Shown piece by piece: positions 8,601-17,512 of a DNA stretch of 23,793 nucleotides; positions within the stretch are counted from its first letter, which is position 1, and every line of letters starts with the position of its first letter. Position numbers and translations under genes: made by a program. This stretch comes from a virus, in IMG/VR virus record IMGVR_UViG_3300005617_000751, positions 1 through 23,793 of that record. The stretch is one strand, 5' to 3'. The notes beneath the pieces are model-generated. The model saw only the letters and a list, made by a program, of their open reading frames with translations. It had not been told where the DNA came from and searched no databases.

Positions 8601-9681
8601 ATTTTGAATTAATCAGATTAATTAAGGGAGAACCAAATACTGGCATTCCCGCTAATTTTATAATGCCTTCCCCGACATAAGGTATTTTAAATACACCACT
8701 TCGATAGAAAGTGGAATCGGCCATATCCTGATAGTAACTTAATTTTGCAGCACTTAAATTACCGCCCGATTGATCGATCATTTTATAACCGTCGATTTCG
8801 CCTTTTTCATTCAATTTAAATTTAAAGTCAATGCCATCGACATGCGCTTTGGTTAAGTTGCGTAATTCCCAAAGACTTAATCGTTCTGTCAAAGAACTGG
8901 CGGCACCCAATCCTCCAAAGAGAACGGTTGAAAAAGCCGTTCTAACAAAGGAATCCACCACAAAGTCATGTACATTCCCATTCACTTTATCTAATTGTTC
9001 AGCCCCTGCCGAAAGTACGCCATAAGCGCCACCGCCGGGAACGGCTTTCATTGCACTTTTAAAAAAGGAAGAAGATATTTTTGCATATTTGACCCATCCT
9101 GCAATCGGAATATAGGTCATAGGATCGGTTATCATACCGAATGCGCCACCTAGTAACCACGCAAGCCAAGAACCATTATGGACATCATCTGCTCTTTTTT
9201 GTTCTTCATATATTTTATTTAATAATAATTGTTGTTGTCGACGACTTTTTGCATTGAGTAAAGCCGGCATATATTCATCACGAACATTGATAAAACTATC
9301 TGCATCTGAAGTGGGGGTCCAACCATCCTCTTTTACATCAAGCAATGGATTATGGGCATCCCACAAATCATCAATGACATTCAATCCTTGAGCCGTATAA
9401 TTCATGTTATACGCTTGGGCTTTGAATGTAGAAATAAAAGAAGGCTTTTCTGTTTTTCCTTCTAAGGAAGGTGAACTCGTAAAACCACCGGGATAAACCG
9501 TGACATATGAATTGGGTAAATCATATCCTACATTGACATCGATGGGCGTTTTATTTTTTTCAATCAATTCTTTAACAAAATCAGGTGCATTCGGATTAAT
9601 AGTTTGACGTTTGCTCCCTGGAAGATAAGGAGTGACATCATTATTCGTTGTTTCAGAATTTGAATCAGTGATTTCGTCCAT
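5635..9681 (-). CDS. Large internal virion (ejection) protein, T7 gp16-like (1348 aa)
   Basis: The ATG at 9681 is chosen over one 27 nt upstream because AGGA lies 8 nt before it; the upstream ATG has no Shine-Dalgarno. The start overlaps the 3' end of the preceding gene by 17 nt. Length is close to T7 gp16 (1318 aa), and the order gp14-, gp15-, gp16-like then fibre is the T7 order. A hydrophobic stretch near residues 175-195 (WLAWLLGGAFGMI) could contact membrane. Residues roughly 540-760 are strongly charged and coiled-coil-like. The C-terminal ~250 residues contain FWQWEDMEAANKF and FLRGFNGWAFASINRYVIPS, typical of this family. The N-terminus lacks the lytic transglycosylase domain of T7 gp16: no E-S-x-F/G plus GPLGMMQF-like motif is present. 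In T7 such proteins are ejected and form the trans-envelope DNA conduit. Confidence 0.85.
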   Translation of the reverse strand: MDEITDSNSETTNNDVTPYLPGSKRQTINPNAPDFVKELIEKNKTPIDVNVGYDLPNSYVTVYPGGFTSSPSLEGKTEKPSFISTFKAQAYNMNYTAQGLNVIDDLWDAHNPLLDVKEDGWTPTSDADSFINVRDEYMPALLNAKSRRQQQLLLNKIYEEQKRADDVHNGSWLAWLLGGAFGMITDPMTYIPIAGWVKYAKISSSFFKSAMKAVPGGGAYGVLSAGAEQLDKVNGNVHDFVVDSFVRTAFSTVLFGGLGAASSLTERLSLWELRNLTKAHVDGIDFKFKLNEKGEIDGYKMIDQSGGNLSAAKLSYYQDMADSTFYRSGVFKIPYVGEGIIKLAGMPVFGSPLINLINSKSQVVRAVIDRVADHNFFTKGLEEGKEAPQKFASLMNQEHQKLLSIGVQYDSLFHEVNGINIKNRIGANAVEKALYLKNKSAELFSQKSNKENYMSREEFNDKVQEVLYSTKPSERSEVNQAAALIREQKDTVYKNLRKAYDLPEDWLPPLTADGFLSRVYDTPYMNLNRGKWEDVIANWLKEADDIITQRMEPIKTVTKQIEQNIAEQEVLLTRPNATNKQKKQYADELLALRAKKKALEENLQNEIRENPDFVLHAEDYNALSANEAKELIQLTKKRDTVEKQVDELKSIISKMKTEMNLFSKTALKNKTVETAKNNKKKSEMAQQKLKQEEEKLNILEKELEEERFNLQELAHSGKMNKRFFKKERGAEFVVFKNPNERLRFREVYQEGSLEDPNFFRKQHAKAYYDTILNQTPEDTINQTMGRLTGNGRENPLKARTLLLPDKLLYDNKFLTNDVMAKTWNYSTYLARRTHLKNVFNDVTIDGGFEPVVAELGKEFEREHISLSQRKTELENKITNENLSLKEKRSEEKKLKKVDKDLSKLRNQFDKNKDVLNHLYDKMMGIQKTSRNAQKIKASVMSITAWVNLPFVPLTQVNDLSAIGLQHGMFAFIRDGLYPVIESLGGILKTKDSEALRKTAPSIHLALQDRMMGYAERNWSRQTNPYLNLGRFVNSLQKIAQFSSNFTGTNYIDNGLQHITGAVAQGELMRIMHDFQKGTLSKRDYRYALKYGIDPKVWSERMTEAFKKNGGGKTKLGGYQSHFWQWEDMEAANKFSSAVFRSVKDTQIQAGIIDAPLWTDDNGPIGIMGSFLRGFNGWAFASINRYVIPSLQAADGEKLIGVLFMLGTGYLVDPMRRIARGEEIFPESMSEKEILWATINNSGYFSWFANVLANANLISGGNLMGNLRSDKYKNRTRAGLLGPTWGTVNRMIDIIDALSSNEMNEADAKKMARMIPGANASWTTLMSQYIVESLGLPKTRRQAKASKEE

Positions 9682-11977
9682 TATAATGTTCCTGAATAGA
9701 TTGGACATTGGGCGACACTGTCATAATGCCGAGAGAAGGATCTTCGAGAAAAAGATTTCTCATACCTGATTTTGTTTGGATAGCGACATCATAATTCCCA
9801 AAAGGATTCCCAATGAGAACAACATCAAATGTTTCTATTCTTTCTCCTCTTTCGCCCTGTATTCCTCTTATATGTCTTTTCATCCGAATCGGATCATACG
9901 TATGAAAAAAGAGACCATGCTCACTACTAGGCGTCACTGTCATTTCTTTTTTAGATGTTTCTAACTTTAATAATCGTTCACTTGCCATTCGTAATTCTTT
10001 AATCGATTGATATCGTTCAGGAAGCGTCACAGGCACGACTTCCCAATAATTATTAATTTGTTTTTTATCATACTGTTCTTTTAAAGATCTTGTCTTTTCT
10101 TCAAGCTGTTGAGCAATATTATATTGAATGTAAGGGACCGCATCTCGAGAAGAAAGACCGACTCTTTTTTCTATGGGGTGTAATGTTTTATATTTACTGC
10201 CATTCACAAATGTATTGCCATAATTTTCATCCACCCACCGTTGGGTTGATTCGACAGCTTCTTTTTCATTCCCAGAGATAGAATAAAAGTTAGAAAACTT
10301 TTCAAAAATATTCATTCCATAAGCGGTTGCAAGGGTTGGATTTAAAAAATCACTCTTTTTAAGTCCTACTTTATCTAATGCGTAATTATCTCGAGTCATA
10401 TCGGATTTATGTATAAGAGATACGAGCTTTTCTTTATTTAATTTTTCAATCGCTGGATCTTGATTATAGATTCTATTATGCGCATCCTGATTTGCTTTAA
10501 TCGGATCGGGTGAATCTCTCAAAGCAGTGGCAGCCGATACCATTGATTCATCTTGATCACTTAATCCTTTTAATGCTTGACCATTTCCATTTTCACGTAA
10601 TAAATGGATTTGTTGAATAGCCGATTCCACCATCATCGGATCGGGACTCATTAATTTATTTTTTAAAGATTTTGTAAAAACGGGTATTTGGCCCGCTGCA
10701 TTGGATGCGACCATCACTTCTGCTTCATCTCGACTTAATGGCGCTCTGGGTTTTAATGGAACAACATTTTTTTGACTTTCTTCAACAGCATAGTTCACTT
10801 TATCGTTAAAGGCTTTATTGATATCTTTTTCAGATGCATTCGCAAAGGCTAAAGGGTTTGCCCAATTTTGGCTTAATGCATTAGAGGCAGCATTATCACC
10901 TAATTGTTTTTTTATGGCTTGTAATAAACTATGTTTTACCTGTTCTGCAACAAGAGGGGATACTTGCGATGCAAATGAATCAAATTCAGCACCTGTAATA
11001 TCGCCTGGCGATGAAACAATCCGATTTTGCATAAGTTGTGCTTGATATTGATCATTCATTGATTTTAATTGTTGTTGTTGAGAAACAGATTGTATGACAT
11101 TTCTATAGACAGCATCATGATCTGTATTACTGATGTCACTGGGCGGATTTTCAGCCAATGATTTTAAATAGGCAGGTAATTTTTTTTGTCGATCAGCATC
11201 CAACGCTTCTCTTGTGTATTTACCCGACAGCATAGAAATTCTTGCCGTATCAATTCTATTTTTAGCATCAAGTGGTGTAATATCATGACGAGCCGCCGCC
11301 GCATTCGCCGCATCGGTTGTTGCTTTCAGCGCCGCTAGACTTCCCCCTATATTTCCATTCATTGCTAAAGAATACGCATTTTCTGCATTAATCTTTGAGG
11401 ATACATCGAGCGCGGCTTGTCTATCTTCTTTTTGTTCTCCTATCATTCTTTTTACTAACGTTTCATTCTGGGAGATCATTGCCGAACCATAATGCATTTC
11501 CATATTGGCACGAATGGAACTCGGCGCCATTGATAGAATTTTTTCTAATCCTTCTGTTGTTGATTGCTGTGTCTTTGCAATCATCTCTTTTGATAAGCGA
11601 GGTTCTTGTGCCAATTCAAGGTTCGAGTTCACAATCAGTTTTTGCGCTTGTATGCCAAGCGTTGCTTGTGCTTGTTGGTTATAACTTTCTTTCATGACTT
11701 TATCAAAGTCAGTAAAGGTCGGTCCTATATCTCCATGTGGATCTTTCCCTAATTCACCCCCAATACGAGTTGCAATCTCATTAGAAGCTTTCATTGCCAC
11801 AGCTGATCCTAAGGCGGACATCCAATTGGTGCTTTCACCATAGTTTTCTAATGATTTTTGAAAATCAGGAATGTGGCTTACTTCGGCTTTTTCTCGACGA
11901 GCAAGTGGTTGAGGTAATTCTTCTCCTTTTCCAACACCGGGTACTCGCCGTTTAAAATCCGATTGTATATCTGCCAT
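9665..11977 (-). CDS. Internal virion (ejection) protein, T7 gp15-like (770 aa)
   Basis: AGGA lies 8 nt before the ATG. Length (770 aa; T7 gp15 is 747 aa), position between the gp14- and gp16-like genes, and a mostly alpha-helical, Gln/Asn/Lys-rich composition support assignment as the middle ejection protein. No signal peptide or transmembrane segment is visible, and I see no enzymatic motif. The stretch from about residue 130 to 480 is long amphipathic helix with many QQ and KS pairs. The C-terminal 120 residues look more globular (HGLFFHTYDPIRMKRH, then VVLIGNPFGNYDVAIQ). Its last codons carry the Shine-Dalgarno and start of the next gene, so the two are translationally linked. The family call rests on synteny, length and composition, because these proteins diverge fast. 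Confidence 0.75.
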   Translation of the reverse strand: MADIQSDFKRRVPGVGKGEELPQPLARREKAEVSHIPDFQKSLENYGESTNWMSALGSAVAMKASNEIATRIGGELGKDPHGDIGPTFTDFDKVMKESYNQQAQATLGIQAQKLIVNSNLELAQEPRLSKEMIAKTQQSTTEGLEKILSMAPSSIRANMEMHYGSAMISQNETLVKRMIGEQKEDRQAALDVSSKINAENAYSLAMNGNIGGSLAALKATTDAANAAAARHDITPLDAKNRIDTARISMLSGKYTREALDADRQKKLPAYLKSLAENPPSDISNTDHDAVYRNVIQSVSQQQQLKSMNDQYQAQLMQNRIVSSPGDITGAEFDSFASQVSPLVAEQVKHSLLQAIKKQLGDNAASNALSQNWANPLAFANASEKDINKAFNDKVNYAVEESQKNVVPLKPRAPLSRDEAEVMVASNAAGQIPVFTKSLKNKLMSPDPMMVESAIQQIHLLRENGNGQALKGLSDQDESMVSAATALRDSPDPIKANQDAHNRIYNQDPAIEKLNKEKLVSLIHKSDMTRDNYALDKVGLKKSDFLNPTLATAYGMNIFEKFSNFYSISGNEKEAVESTQRWVDENYGNTFVNGSKYKTLHPIEKRVGLSSRDAVPYIQYNIAQQLEEKTRSLKEQYDKKQINNYWEVVPVTLPERYQSIKELRMASERLLKLETSKKEMTVTPSSEHGLFFHTYDPIRMKRHIRGIQGERGERIETFDVVLIGNPFGNYDVAIQTKSGMRNLFLEDPSLGIMTVSPNVQSIQEHYNGRNH

Positions 11978-11989
11978 AATGATTTTCCT

Positions 11990-12493
11990 TTAAGCCATCT
12001 GTGTTAAACCAAATCCTTGTTTCGTTTGTTTTACTAGACTATTCCATCCTTCTAAATTACTGGGGAAACGATTAATGGTACGTGATGCGAATCCTTGCCA
12101 GAGTTTTGAATTATTTGCTGATTGATTGAGTTGAGCCAATGTCCCACCGGCTCTTAATTCATTCTCACGGCCTAATAGATTCATACGACGCATTCTTTCA
12201 TCGGATTCAAAATTTCCAATCGATTCTTGGAATAATGAAACAGAACTACCTCCAATCATACTCGTTCCTCTGGCTGCAAAGACCGCAATCTGTGTGCCTA
12301 AATTTTTTCTTAAATCAATCATCGCTTGTAAACTTTCATCTTCCGATTGTAAGCGTGTTTGATAGATATTGGCCTCAATACCCGCTTGTTGTATTTTAAG
12401 ACCCATTTTACTGAATTGCTGTTGTTGTTTCATTCCAAAAAAATCGGTAATCATGCCCGCCGCTTGCATTGCTAACAATAAACCAAATGGCAT
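11990..12493 (-). CDS. Internal virion protein, T7 gp14-like (167 aa)
   Basis: AGGA lies 7 nt before the ATG. The N-terminus (MPFGLLLAMQAAGMITDFFG) is hydrophobic and is followed by a helical segment rich in Gln. The middle contains NLGTQIAVFAARGTSMIGGSSVSLF, where a helical Q-rich lead followed by G-T-S plus SGGS-like residues is characteristic of gp14-type virion core proteins. It lies directly after tail tubular protein B and 12 nt before the gp15-like gene, as in T7. In T7 gp14 is the first ejected protein and forms a pore in the outer membrane; the hydrophobic N-terminus would fit. At 167 aa it is slightly shorter than T7 gp14 (196 aa). Confidence 0.8.
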   Translation of the reverse strand: MPFGLLLAMQAAGMITDFFGMKQQQQFSKMGLKIQQAGIEANIYQTRLQSEDESLQAMIDLRKNLGTQIAVFAARGTSMIGGSSVSLFQESIGNFESDERMRRMNLLGRENELRAGGTLAQLNQSANNSKLWQGFASRTINRFPSNLEGWNSLVKQTKQGFGLTQMA

Positions 12494-12508
12494 AGTTTTT
12501 TCCTCTCT

Positions 12509-15040
12509 CTAAATTTCAACTGAATAGAATACACCTAATAATATTATATTGAATGGATCACTATGGGTAATAGTATAGGTCGGATTATTAAAATCGTCCC
12601 ATCCGCTCATGACCATCATTTCAAAAAAACCTCTGGCAGGAAAAGGTGGCTCACCAATCATGGCTTGATCAAATTTATTTAATGCAATGGGCACATCATT
12701 TATTTCACCCCCAATCGTTTGATTAAACATGAATCGAACGCTTCTTATATGTTTAGGTTGTGTGAGGGTCGTATTTTTTGCAGACGGCCCATTCGCAATT
12801 GTTAAAGGCATCGGTTCCATAATCGTATGAATAGGAAAACCGACATAACCTATATTAACAGGAACCAGTTCGCCATGAGATTTAAAAATAACTTGATTAC
12901 TTGAACCAATTGCATCAAACCCAAAGCCATCACCGACCATTTTAACATTTTGTGCATTGAATAATTGGCCTGTTGTAATCGTACTGGCTAATACGCCATT
13001 ATTATTGAATTGAACGGCACAATCTAAAAAAGTATCTTGTGTTAATTCTTCGAGAAAAAATCGTGTTGTTAAAGGCCAAGGTGTCACAACCGTTGTATCA
13101 CCAATACTTTGCCACGTAATAGCATTCACATCTGCTAAAGCATCTGCTTCTGTCAAATAAACTTTAAAATTATCCACCGTTAATCCAACAGCCCAATAGT
13201 ATTGTCCAACGATAATTTGAGGTGTACTCGTTGCTAATGTGACTGAAGAAGAGAATGTAACAGCTGTTGGTTCTCCAATCGGGAAATTTACTCCTAAGGC
13301 TTGTAAAACTTCGGGCGAAACAATGTCATTAAATCCAACCGGTGCTGTTGCAACAGCAATTTCTCTTTGAGTAACAAACCATGCTCTTCCATCCGAGCTA
13401 CTCGCGGCTTGTAGGAAGGATGCATTTCCATAAGATTGTTCTAAAATAGCAGGGGTAAAGCCGGCGACATTTTGAGATATTAATGTTTGAAAAATAGCCA
13501 TCGAACCATTTTCATTGATAATAAAAATGTATCGACTGCCTGCCCGTCGCAAATCGATAAAAGCGCATTCATCCACTGGATTTCGAATGGTTTGTTCGCT
13601 AATAATGGAAACAATATCACTGGTATAAGAGTTATTAATGCCGTCCCAGACCATTTGATGGGCATCATCTCCTGACAATACAACGACCTGATTATCAACG
13701 GCTTGTGGTAATACCGTATCTGCTGGCGTTGAATCTTGTAATTGTAAAGTAAAATTACTGGGGGTGATGGCGGATGTTTCAGATAAAGGACTCGAATAAA
13801 TACCTGTATTCGTATGCACAGTGAGAGATCGATAAGGCACAATAAAACGAATGTAATTCACATTGTTTGAAGTAGGATACCAACTAATGGCATCATCATC
13901 ATCTGTATTTAAATCATTGAAATCTGAATAATCATTAATGGCACTTGCCCAAAAACCATTGGGAATACTGACTGTGTTCGCAAATAAAGCTCTATTCTGA
14001 TAACTTGAACAAACTTGAGGAAACCCTCTGGCGACACTCCAAGCCGGTTCTGCTAGAAAAGCTAAACTGCCTTGTATCCCAACCCCTGCTGTCGTGAAAG
14101 GTGTTTGTGTCGCAACAACAAATTGACTGGTATTTGTTACACTGATAATTCTTGAAATACCACCTCCTCCAACAAAAGCACCTCCCACATAAGCAGAAGT
14201 CAGTAAGGAGTAAGGTGCACTTAAGTTGATAACAACACCGACACCTGAAACGCCAGTTGGTGTAAAAGTGATAGAATCATATGAAACAACATTTCCATTA
14301 AAATCAAAAACAGGCACATTTTTAAATTTGGTGGGATCAAAGGTGAAAGTATTTAAAACGATTAAGTTACTCGTCGTTCCTGCATTCGTTAATGTAAAGG
14401 CATTTCTTTTTGCTTTTGCATCGGGTGCTGTTTCATAAAGGGATGCAGTTGTGGCGGATTCTGTAAATATAAAATAAGTGACGCCTAATACAACTTGTGG
14501 ATCCGTCACTGGCAATGTACCTGTCGTTGTAAATCGAACAGGCAGTACAACGCCAACAGGTAATGCAGCCCCACTGACTGTAAAAATATTGGAAGCTACC
14601 GATACAATGGGATTGGCTGCATTCGGTATACGTACCATATCCCGAGGCGCAATACCAAATGTCGCTACTCTAAATGTACTTCCAAGAACGGTCGTACTAA
14701 TCGAATCTACTTGATTGGCATTATATAATGTGGCAAACGCATAAACATTTAATCCTTCTAAATAGATATAAACAGAACCGGGTGTAAATACCAATTGATA
14801 AATACATTCATTCAGATATTGCCAAGTCTCAAAAAAAAGTCCTTTCGAATTGGTGACTGAGACAAGTTGTGATTGATAAAGTGTTCCAAATCGTTTGCCA
14901 GCGGCGCCCGTCGGATAAGTTAAAACATTTTGTGCTGTTTTAAGTCCATTGCCATATTCATTGACGGTGGCACGACCATACATAAAGGGTGAAAGTTCAC
15001 CCTTTGAAAAAATATCCTGTGACCATAATTGATATGCCAT
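12509..15040 (-). CDS. Tail tubular protein B, nozzle (T7 gp12-like, 843 aa)
   Basis: The N-terminus is diagnostic: SQDIFSKGELSPFMYGRATV and then YGNGLKTAQNVLTYPTGAAG followed by KRFG, the conserved opening of gp12-type nozzle proteins (GxLSP, xGxxxxxNxxxxPxGxxxxRxG). The central part (LSGDDAHQMVWDG, RYIFIINENGSMAIF, GRAWFVTQREIA) fits the beta-propeller-like body of this family. The C-terminus (FMNQTIGGEINDVPIALNKF, PARGFFEMMVMSGWDD) fits the conserved end. Length is close to T7 gp12 (794 aa). It sits 18 nt after tail tubular protein A; a GAG about 7 nt before the ATG is a modest Shine-Dalgarno. It forms the distal tail tube through which DNA leaves. Confidence 0.93.
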   Translation of the reverse strand: MAYQLWSQDIFSKGELSPFMYGRATVNEYGNGLKTAQNVLTYPTGAAGKRFGTLYQSQLVSVTNSKGLFFETWQYLNECIYQLVFTPGSVYIYLEGLNVYAFATLYNANQVDSISTTVLGSTFRVATFGIAPRDMVRIPNAANPIVSVASNIFTVSGAALPVGVVLPVRFTTTGTLPVTDPQVVLGVTYFIFTESATTASLYETAPDAKAKRNAFTLTNAGTTSNLIVLNTFTFDPTKFKNVPVFDFNGNVVSYDSITFTPTGVSGVGVVINLSAPYSLLTSAYVGGAFVGGGGISRIISVTNTSQFVVATQTPFTTAGVGIQGSLAFLAEPAWSVARGFPQVCSSYQNRALFANTVSIPNGFWASAINDYSDFNDLNTDDDDAISWYPTSNNVNYIRFIVPYRSLTVHTNTGIYSSPLSETSAITPSNFTLQLQDSTPADTVLPQAVDNQVVVLSGDDAHQMVWDGINNSYTSDIVSIISEQTIRNPVDECAFIDLRRAGSRYIFIINENGSMAIFQTLISQNVAGFTPAILEQSYGNASFLQAASSSDGRAWFVTQREIAVATAPVGFNDIVSPEVLQALGVNFPIGEPTAVTFSSSVTLATSTPQIIVGQYYWAVGLTVDNFKVYLTEADALADVNAITWQSIGDTTVVTPWPLTTRFFLEELTQDTFLDCAVQFNNNGVLASTITTGQLFNAQNVKMVGDGFGFDAIGSSNQVIFKSHGELVPVNIGYVGFPIHTIMEPMPLTIANGPSAKNTTLTQPKHIRSVRFMFNQTIGGEINDVPIALNKFDQAMIGEPPFPARGFFEMMVMSGWDDFNNPTYTITHSDPFNIILLGVFYSVEI

Positions 15041-15058
15041 TCCATTCTCACTTTTTCT

Positions 15059-15664
15059 TTATCCTATCTGTGGCCCAATAATGCCTGTGATATTCCGCTT
15101 GGTAAGCATGGGAATATCCCATTTGACAAATTGCGGTCTATTCTGTGCATCTGTTGCGGCAGCGATTGATAATTGAAGTGTCCTTTTTGCTTCAAGGGCT
15201 GAAAAATATTCCGGCTTTTGAGCACTCGCCAGTGAATTAAAACAAGCAATTTCATAAATGAAATAATTAATAAAATAAGCTGGGAAAGTGGCTATCACAG
15301 GTAAATAAGCAAATTCCATAAAGACAGGCGATTGTGTTCCCCAGTTGCACCATATCTGACTATTGGAATAAATTTCATAGACATAATTTTGGGGAATGAT
15401 CCGAATATTTTTAAGATAACCGGCTGGCAGTAAATAAATTTGCTGCCAACCTGTTTGAACAGGAGGGATTTCTGTCGACAAAACCAATTGTTCAATCTTA
15501 ATTGAAAAACGCCAATTACCTGTAGATAGAACACTTGGCAATAATATATCAAATGCCTGTTCAGCGGATGTGACCATATCATCGGCATCATCGAGTGTTT
15601 GTATAGGACGATGGCCCAAAAGTTGTACAGCAAGACTGATAATACTGGTTTTGCTGTATGCCAT
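15059..15664 (-). CDS. Tail tubular protein A, adaptor (T7 gp11-like, 201 aa)
   Basis: AAGGAG lies 7 nt before the ATG. The opening MAYSKTSIISLAVQLLGHRP and then LLPSVLSTGNWRFSIK, LPAGYLKNIRI and INYFIYEIACFNSLASAQ are the typical succession of gp11-type adaptor proteins (helix, W-R/F motif, PxDxLxxxRV-like strand, C-terminal helix with a charged end). Length matches T7 gp11 (196 aa). It sits between the 291-aa head/decoration gene and tail tubular protein B. In T7 the protein forms a dodecameric ring between portal and nozzle and carries the fibre attachment sites. Confidence 0.9.
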   Translation of the reverse strand: MAYSKTSIISLAVQLLGHRPIQTLDDADDMVTSAEQAFDILLPSVLSTGNWRFSIKIEQLVLSTEIPPVQTGWQQIYLLPAGYLKNIRIIPQNYVYEIYSNSQIWCNWGTQSPVFMEFAYLPVIATFPAYFINYFIYEIACFNSLASAQKPEYFSALEAKRTLQLSIAAATDAQNRPQFVKWDIPMLTKRNITGIIGPQIG

Positions 15665-15690
15665 GAGTCAACTCCTTATACAGTTGTGCA

Positions 15691-16566
15691 TTAGGTAGTC
15701 GGAATGACCGCATACCAGATATGCATCACCATCGCAGAATTTCCAGTTGTAAATGCCCCAGTGATATTGCTTAAATACAAGCCTTTGTTAACTGTTGTTG
15801 TAAATGTTTCAGGAACAACGCCGGGATTAAAGTTCCAACCTGTGCTTGCTGCTGCTTGGAAAGTTGCTGCAGAGAACGTCGTTGATGCAATAACGCCTGC
15901 ACCATTCGCAGTGGAATCCCATTGAATGGCAGCAACACCACCGGCTGCATAAGCCGCTGAGTTATATGTCATCAATAGTTGAGCTTGTTTTAAGACAAGT
16001 AACGTATTTGCACCAGCTGCGGCGACAAGTAGTTTTGGCGCTGCATACATACCGTTAAATTCAGCGGCTGTAATTGCAACAGAGGCATAACGAAGATTTG
16101 TTGCAGGCACAAGTAATGTCGTTCCACTAAAGGCAAGACCCGATCCCAACGTGATTTCAGAGACTTCCGTTGTCCCACCGGTTGGATTACCTAATAGAGT
16201 CACCGTTGCGATTTCTTGAATCTTTGCAAAAGTCACTGCATTATCCAGAATATCCGCGGTTCCTATACTTGTTGTAAGACCCGTACTTTCAACGGTCACA
16301 GACGTTGAAGAAACGGCCGTCACAACAACTGCAAAACTGGCATCTGTTCCATTACCGAGAATCCAATCGCCTACATTTAAGTTGAGATATTCAGGCAAGA
16401 AATAATTAGCGGCTGAAATGGTTGCAACCGTATCACCCGGACTCCCATAGATAAAAATATTCGGTGCATTTAAAACCGTGGATGAACCACCAAAAGGAAC
16501 AACCGTTTCTTGTCCTTGGTTTAAAGAGGACGATATGCATGTCCAGTTTGAAATTGTAAAAGCCAT
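15691..16566 (-). CDS. Head decoration or head-fibre candidate (291 aa)
   Basis: GGAG lies about 9 nt before the ATG, 25 nt downstream of the capsid stop. The protein is Ala/Thr/Val-rich and probably all beta. Residues 1-150 include GTADILDNAVTFAKIQEIAT and LGSGLAFSGTTLLVPA, phrases common in phage fibre shafts. Residues about 160-291 form a second domain (AEFNGMYAAPKLLVAAAGAN ... GNSAMVMHIWYAVIPTT) that I have seen in phage head-associated or fibre proteins. In BPP-1-like phages the slot after capsid carries a cement protein, and other podoviruses place head fibres here. No enzymatic motif is visible. Structural role is likely; capsid decoration rather than tail fibre is inferred from position only. 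Confidence 0.75.
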   Translation of the reverse strand: MAFTISNWTCISSSLNQGQETVVPFGGSSTVLNAPNIFIYGSPGDTVATISAANYFLPEYLNLNVGDWILGNGTDASFAVVVTAVSSTSVTVESTGLTTSIGTADILDNAVTFAKIQEIATVTLLGNPTGGTTEVSEITLGSGLAFSGTTLLVPATNLRYASVAITAAEFNGMYAAPKLLVAAAGANTLLVLKQAQLLMTYNSAAYAAGGVAAIQWDSTANGAGVIASTTFSAATFQAAASTGWNFNPGVVPETFTTTVNKGLYLSNITGAFTTGNSAMVMHIWYAVIPTT

Positions 16567-16591
16567 GTTGTCATTCTCCGAAAAAAATTAA

Positions 16592-17425
16592 TTAGATTGA
16601 GGTCTCATCACAATTCACTTGAATGATACCCAGATTATCAATACTGATCGCGCCTGCTGAAAAAATACCATTAATAAGCCAGGATGTTTCTCGCGGCAGA
16701 TAATTAATTTCAGTCCTGAAATCATGTCCGATACCCATACCGGTTGATTGTTTATGCCATGCATAGGTTTCTCTTACGGCGCCGGCTAAAGGCAATCCAC
16801 CTTCTGCCATCTGCGGAATGATAATGATATTGATACCTAAAAATTCACGTATAAACCCTTTATCTAATACACGATTTTGAGTATAAAAAGTGGATGTAAA
16901 ATGATCATCTGCTAAAAGAGAAGCAAAATTACTCGCAGACATTGCCCAGAATCGTTCAGGTAAGGGAACCGCATTATTATCGAAGAATTGAATGACTTGA
17001 CGATATTTTGTATAAGTCATATTGGCCCCACCATCAACAATCGTTTGACCGGGTGAAACGCCTAATGAATCAATAATGATTTGATCTGAACGACGGCCAA
17101 GCGCATTGGCGACTAACATGGCGTTTTCCATTTTCGCATCAAAATTGACTGTTAATTCCTGTACGGTATCAACGGCTGTTGGAGCAGTATATTTTTGTAA
17201 GAGAGCTTGTACCTGTGAATAAGTGGGATCTTGGATCACAACCGTTTGTAAATAACCGGTTGGGACCGCTTGTATTTGGTTTACTTTTCTAAAAGAAACA
17301 GAAGCACCAATCACATCACGTCGAACACGAATGGTATCGCGTAATAAAAAACCGAGTGACTGATATTGTGCTTTTACTAACGCATCAAATTCTATTTGTT
17401 GCACGGCCGTCAAAGAGATAGACAT
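16592..17425 (-). CDS. Major capsid protein (277 aa, Phage_capsid_2/BPP-1 type)
   Basis: The ATG at 17425 is chosen; a TTG 15 nt upstream would extend the frame but sits on the GGAG that serves as Shine-Dalgarno about 9 nt before this ATG. The opening QQIEFDALVKAQYQSLGFLL followed by VIGASVSFRKV, VQELTVNFDAKMENAM and ALGRRSDQIIIDSLG is the pattern I associate with HK97-fold capsids of the BPP-1-like podovirus group. It is shorter than T7 gp10A (345 aa). It follows scaffold and portal, as expected. The gene has a 147-nt gap to the scaffold stop containing a promoter with consensus hexamers, fitting its need for very high expression. No slippery sequence for a gp10B-like frameshift is visible at its 3' end. 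Confidence 0.9.
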   Translation of the reverse strand: MSISLTAVQQIEFDALVKAQYQSLGFLLRDTIRVRRDVIGASVSFRKVNQIQAVPTGYLQTVVIQDPTYSQVQALLQKYTAPTAVDTVQELTVNFDAKMENAMLVANALGRRSDQIIIDSLGVSPGQTIVDGGANMTYTKYRQVIQFFDNNAVPLPERFWAMSASNFASLLADDHFTSTFYTQNRVLDKGFIREFLGINIIIIPQMAEGGLPLAGAVRETYAWHKQSTGMGIGHDFRTEINYLPRETSWLINGIFSAGAISIDNLGIIQVNCDETSI

Positions 17426-17499
17426 GGCTAAAATCTCCAAAATAAATGAATGAAACTTCCTATTTCACCATTGTGCTTTGGGCTTTAAGACAGTCAGAT

Positions 17500-17512
17500 T
17501 ATCTCTGAGATA
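17500..17512. other. 13-bp palindrome in the capsid mRNA leader
   Basis: TATCTC-T-GAGATA is a perfect inverted repeat with 6-bp arms and a 1-base centre, in the untranslated leader between the candidate capsid promoter and the capsid start. A second short inverted repeat, CCAAT/ATTGG with a 6-nt loop, lies at 17536-17551. They may be protein-binding sites or small mRNA hairpins; no U-tract follows, so neither looks like a terminator. Confidence 0.4.

Noticed and set aside
16567-16600. Programmed frameshift at the capsid end giving a long minor capsid form as in T7
   Set aside because: No slippery heptamer is visible before the stop, and the following 291-aa gene has its own Shine-Dalgarno and ATG.
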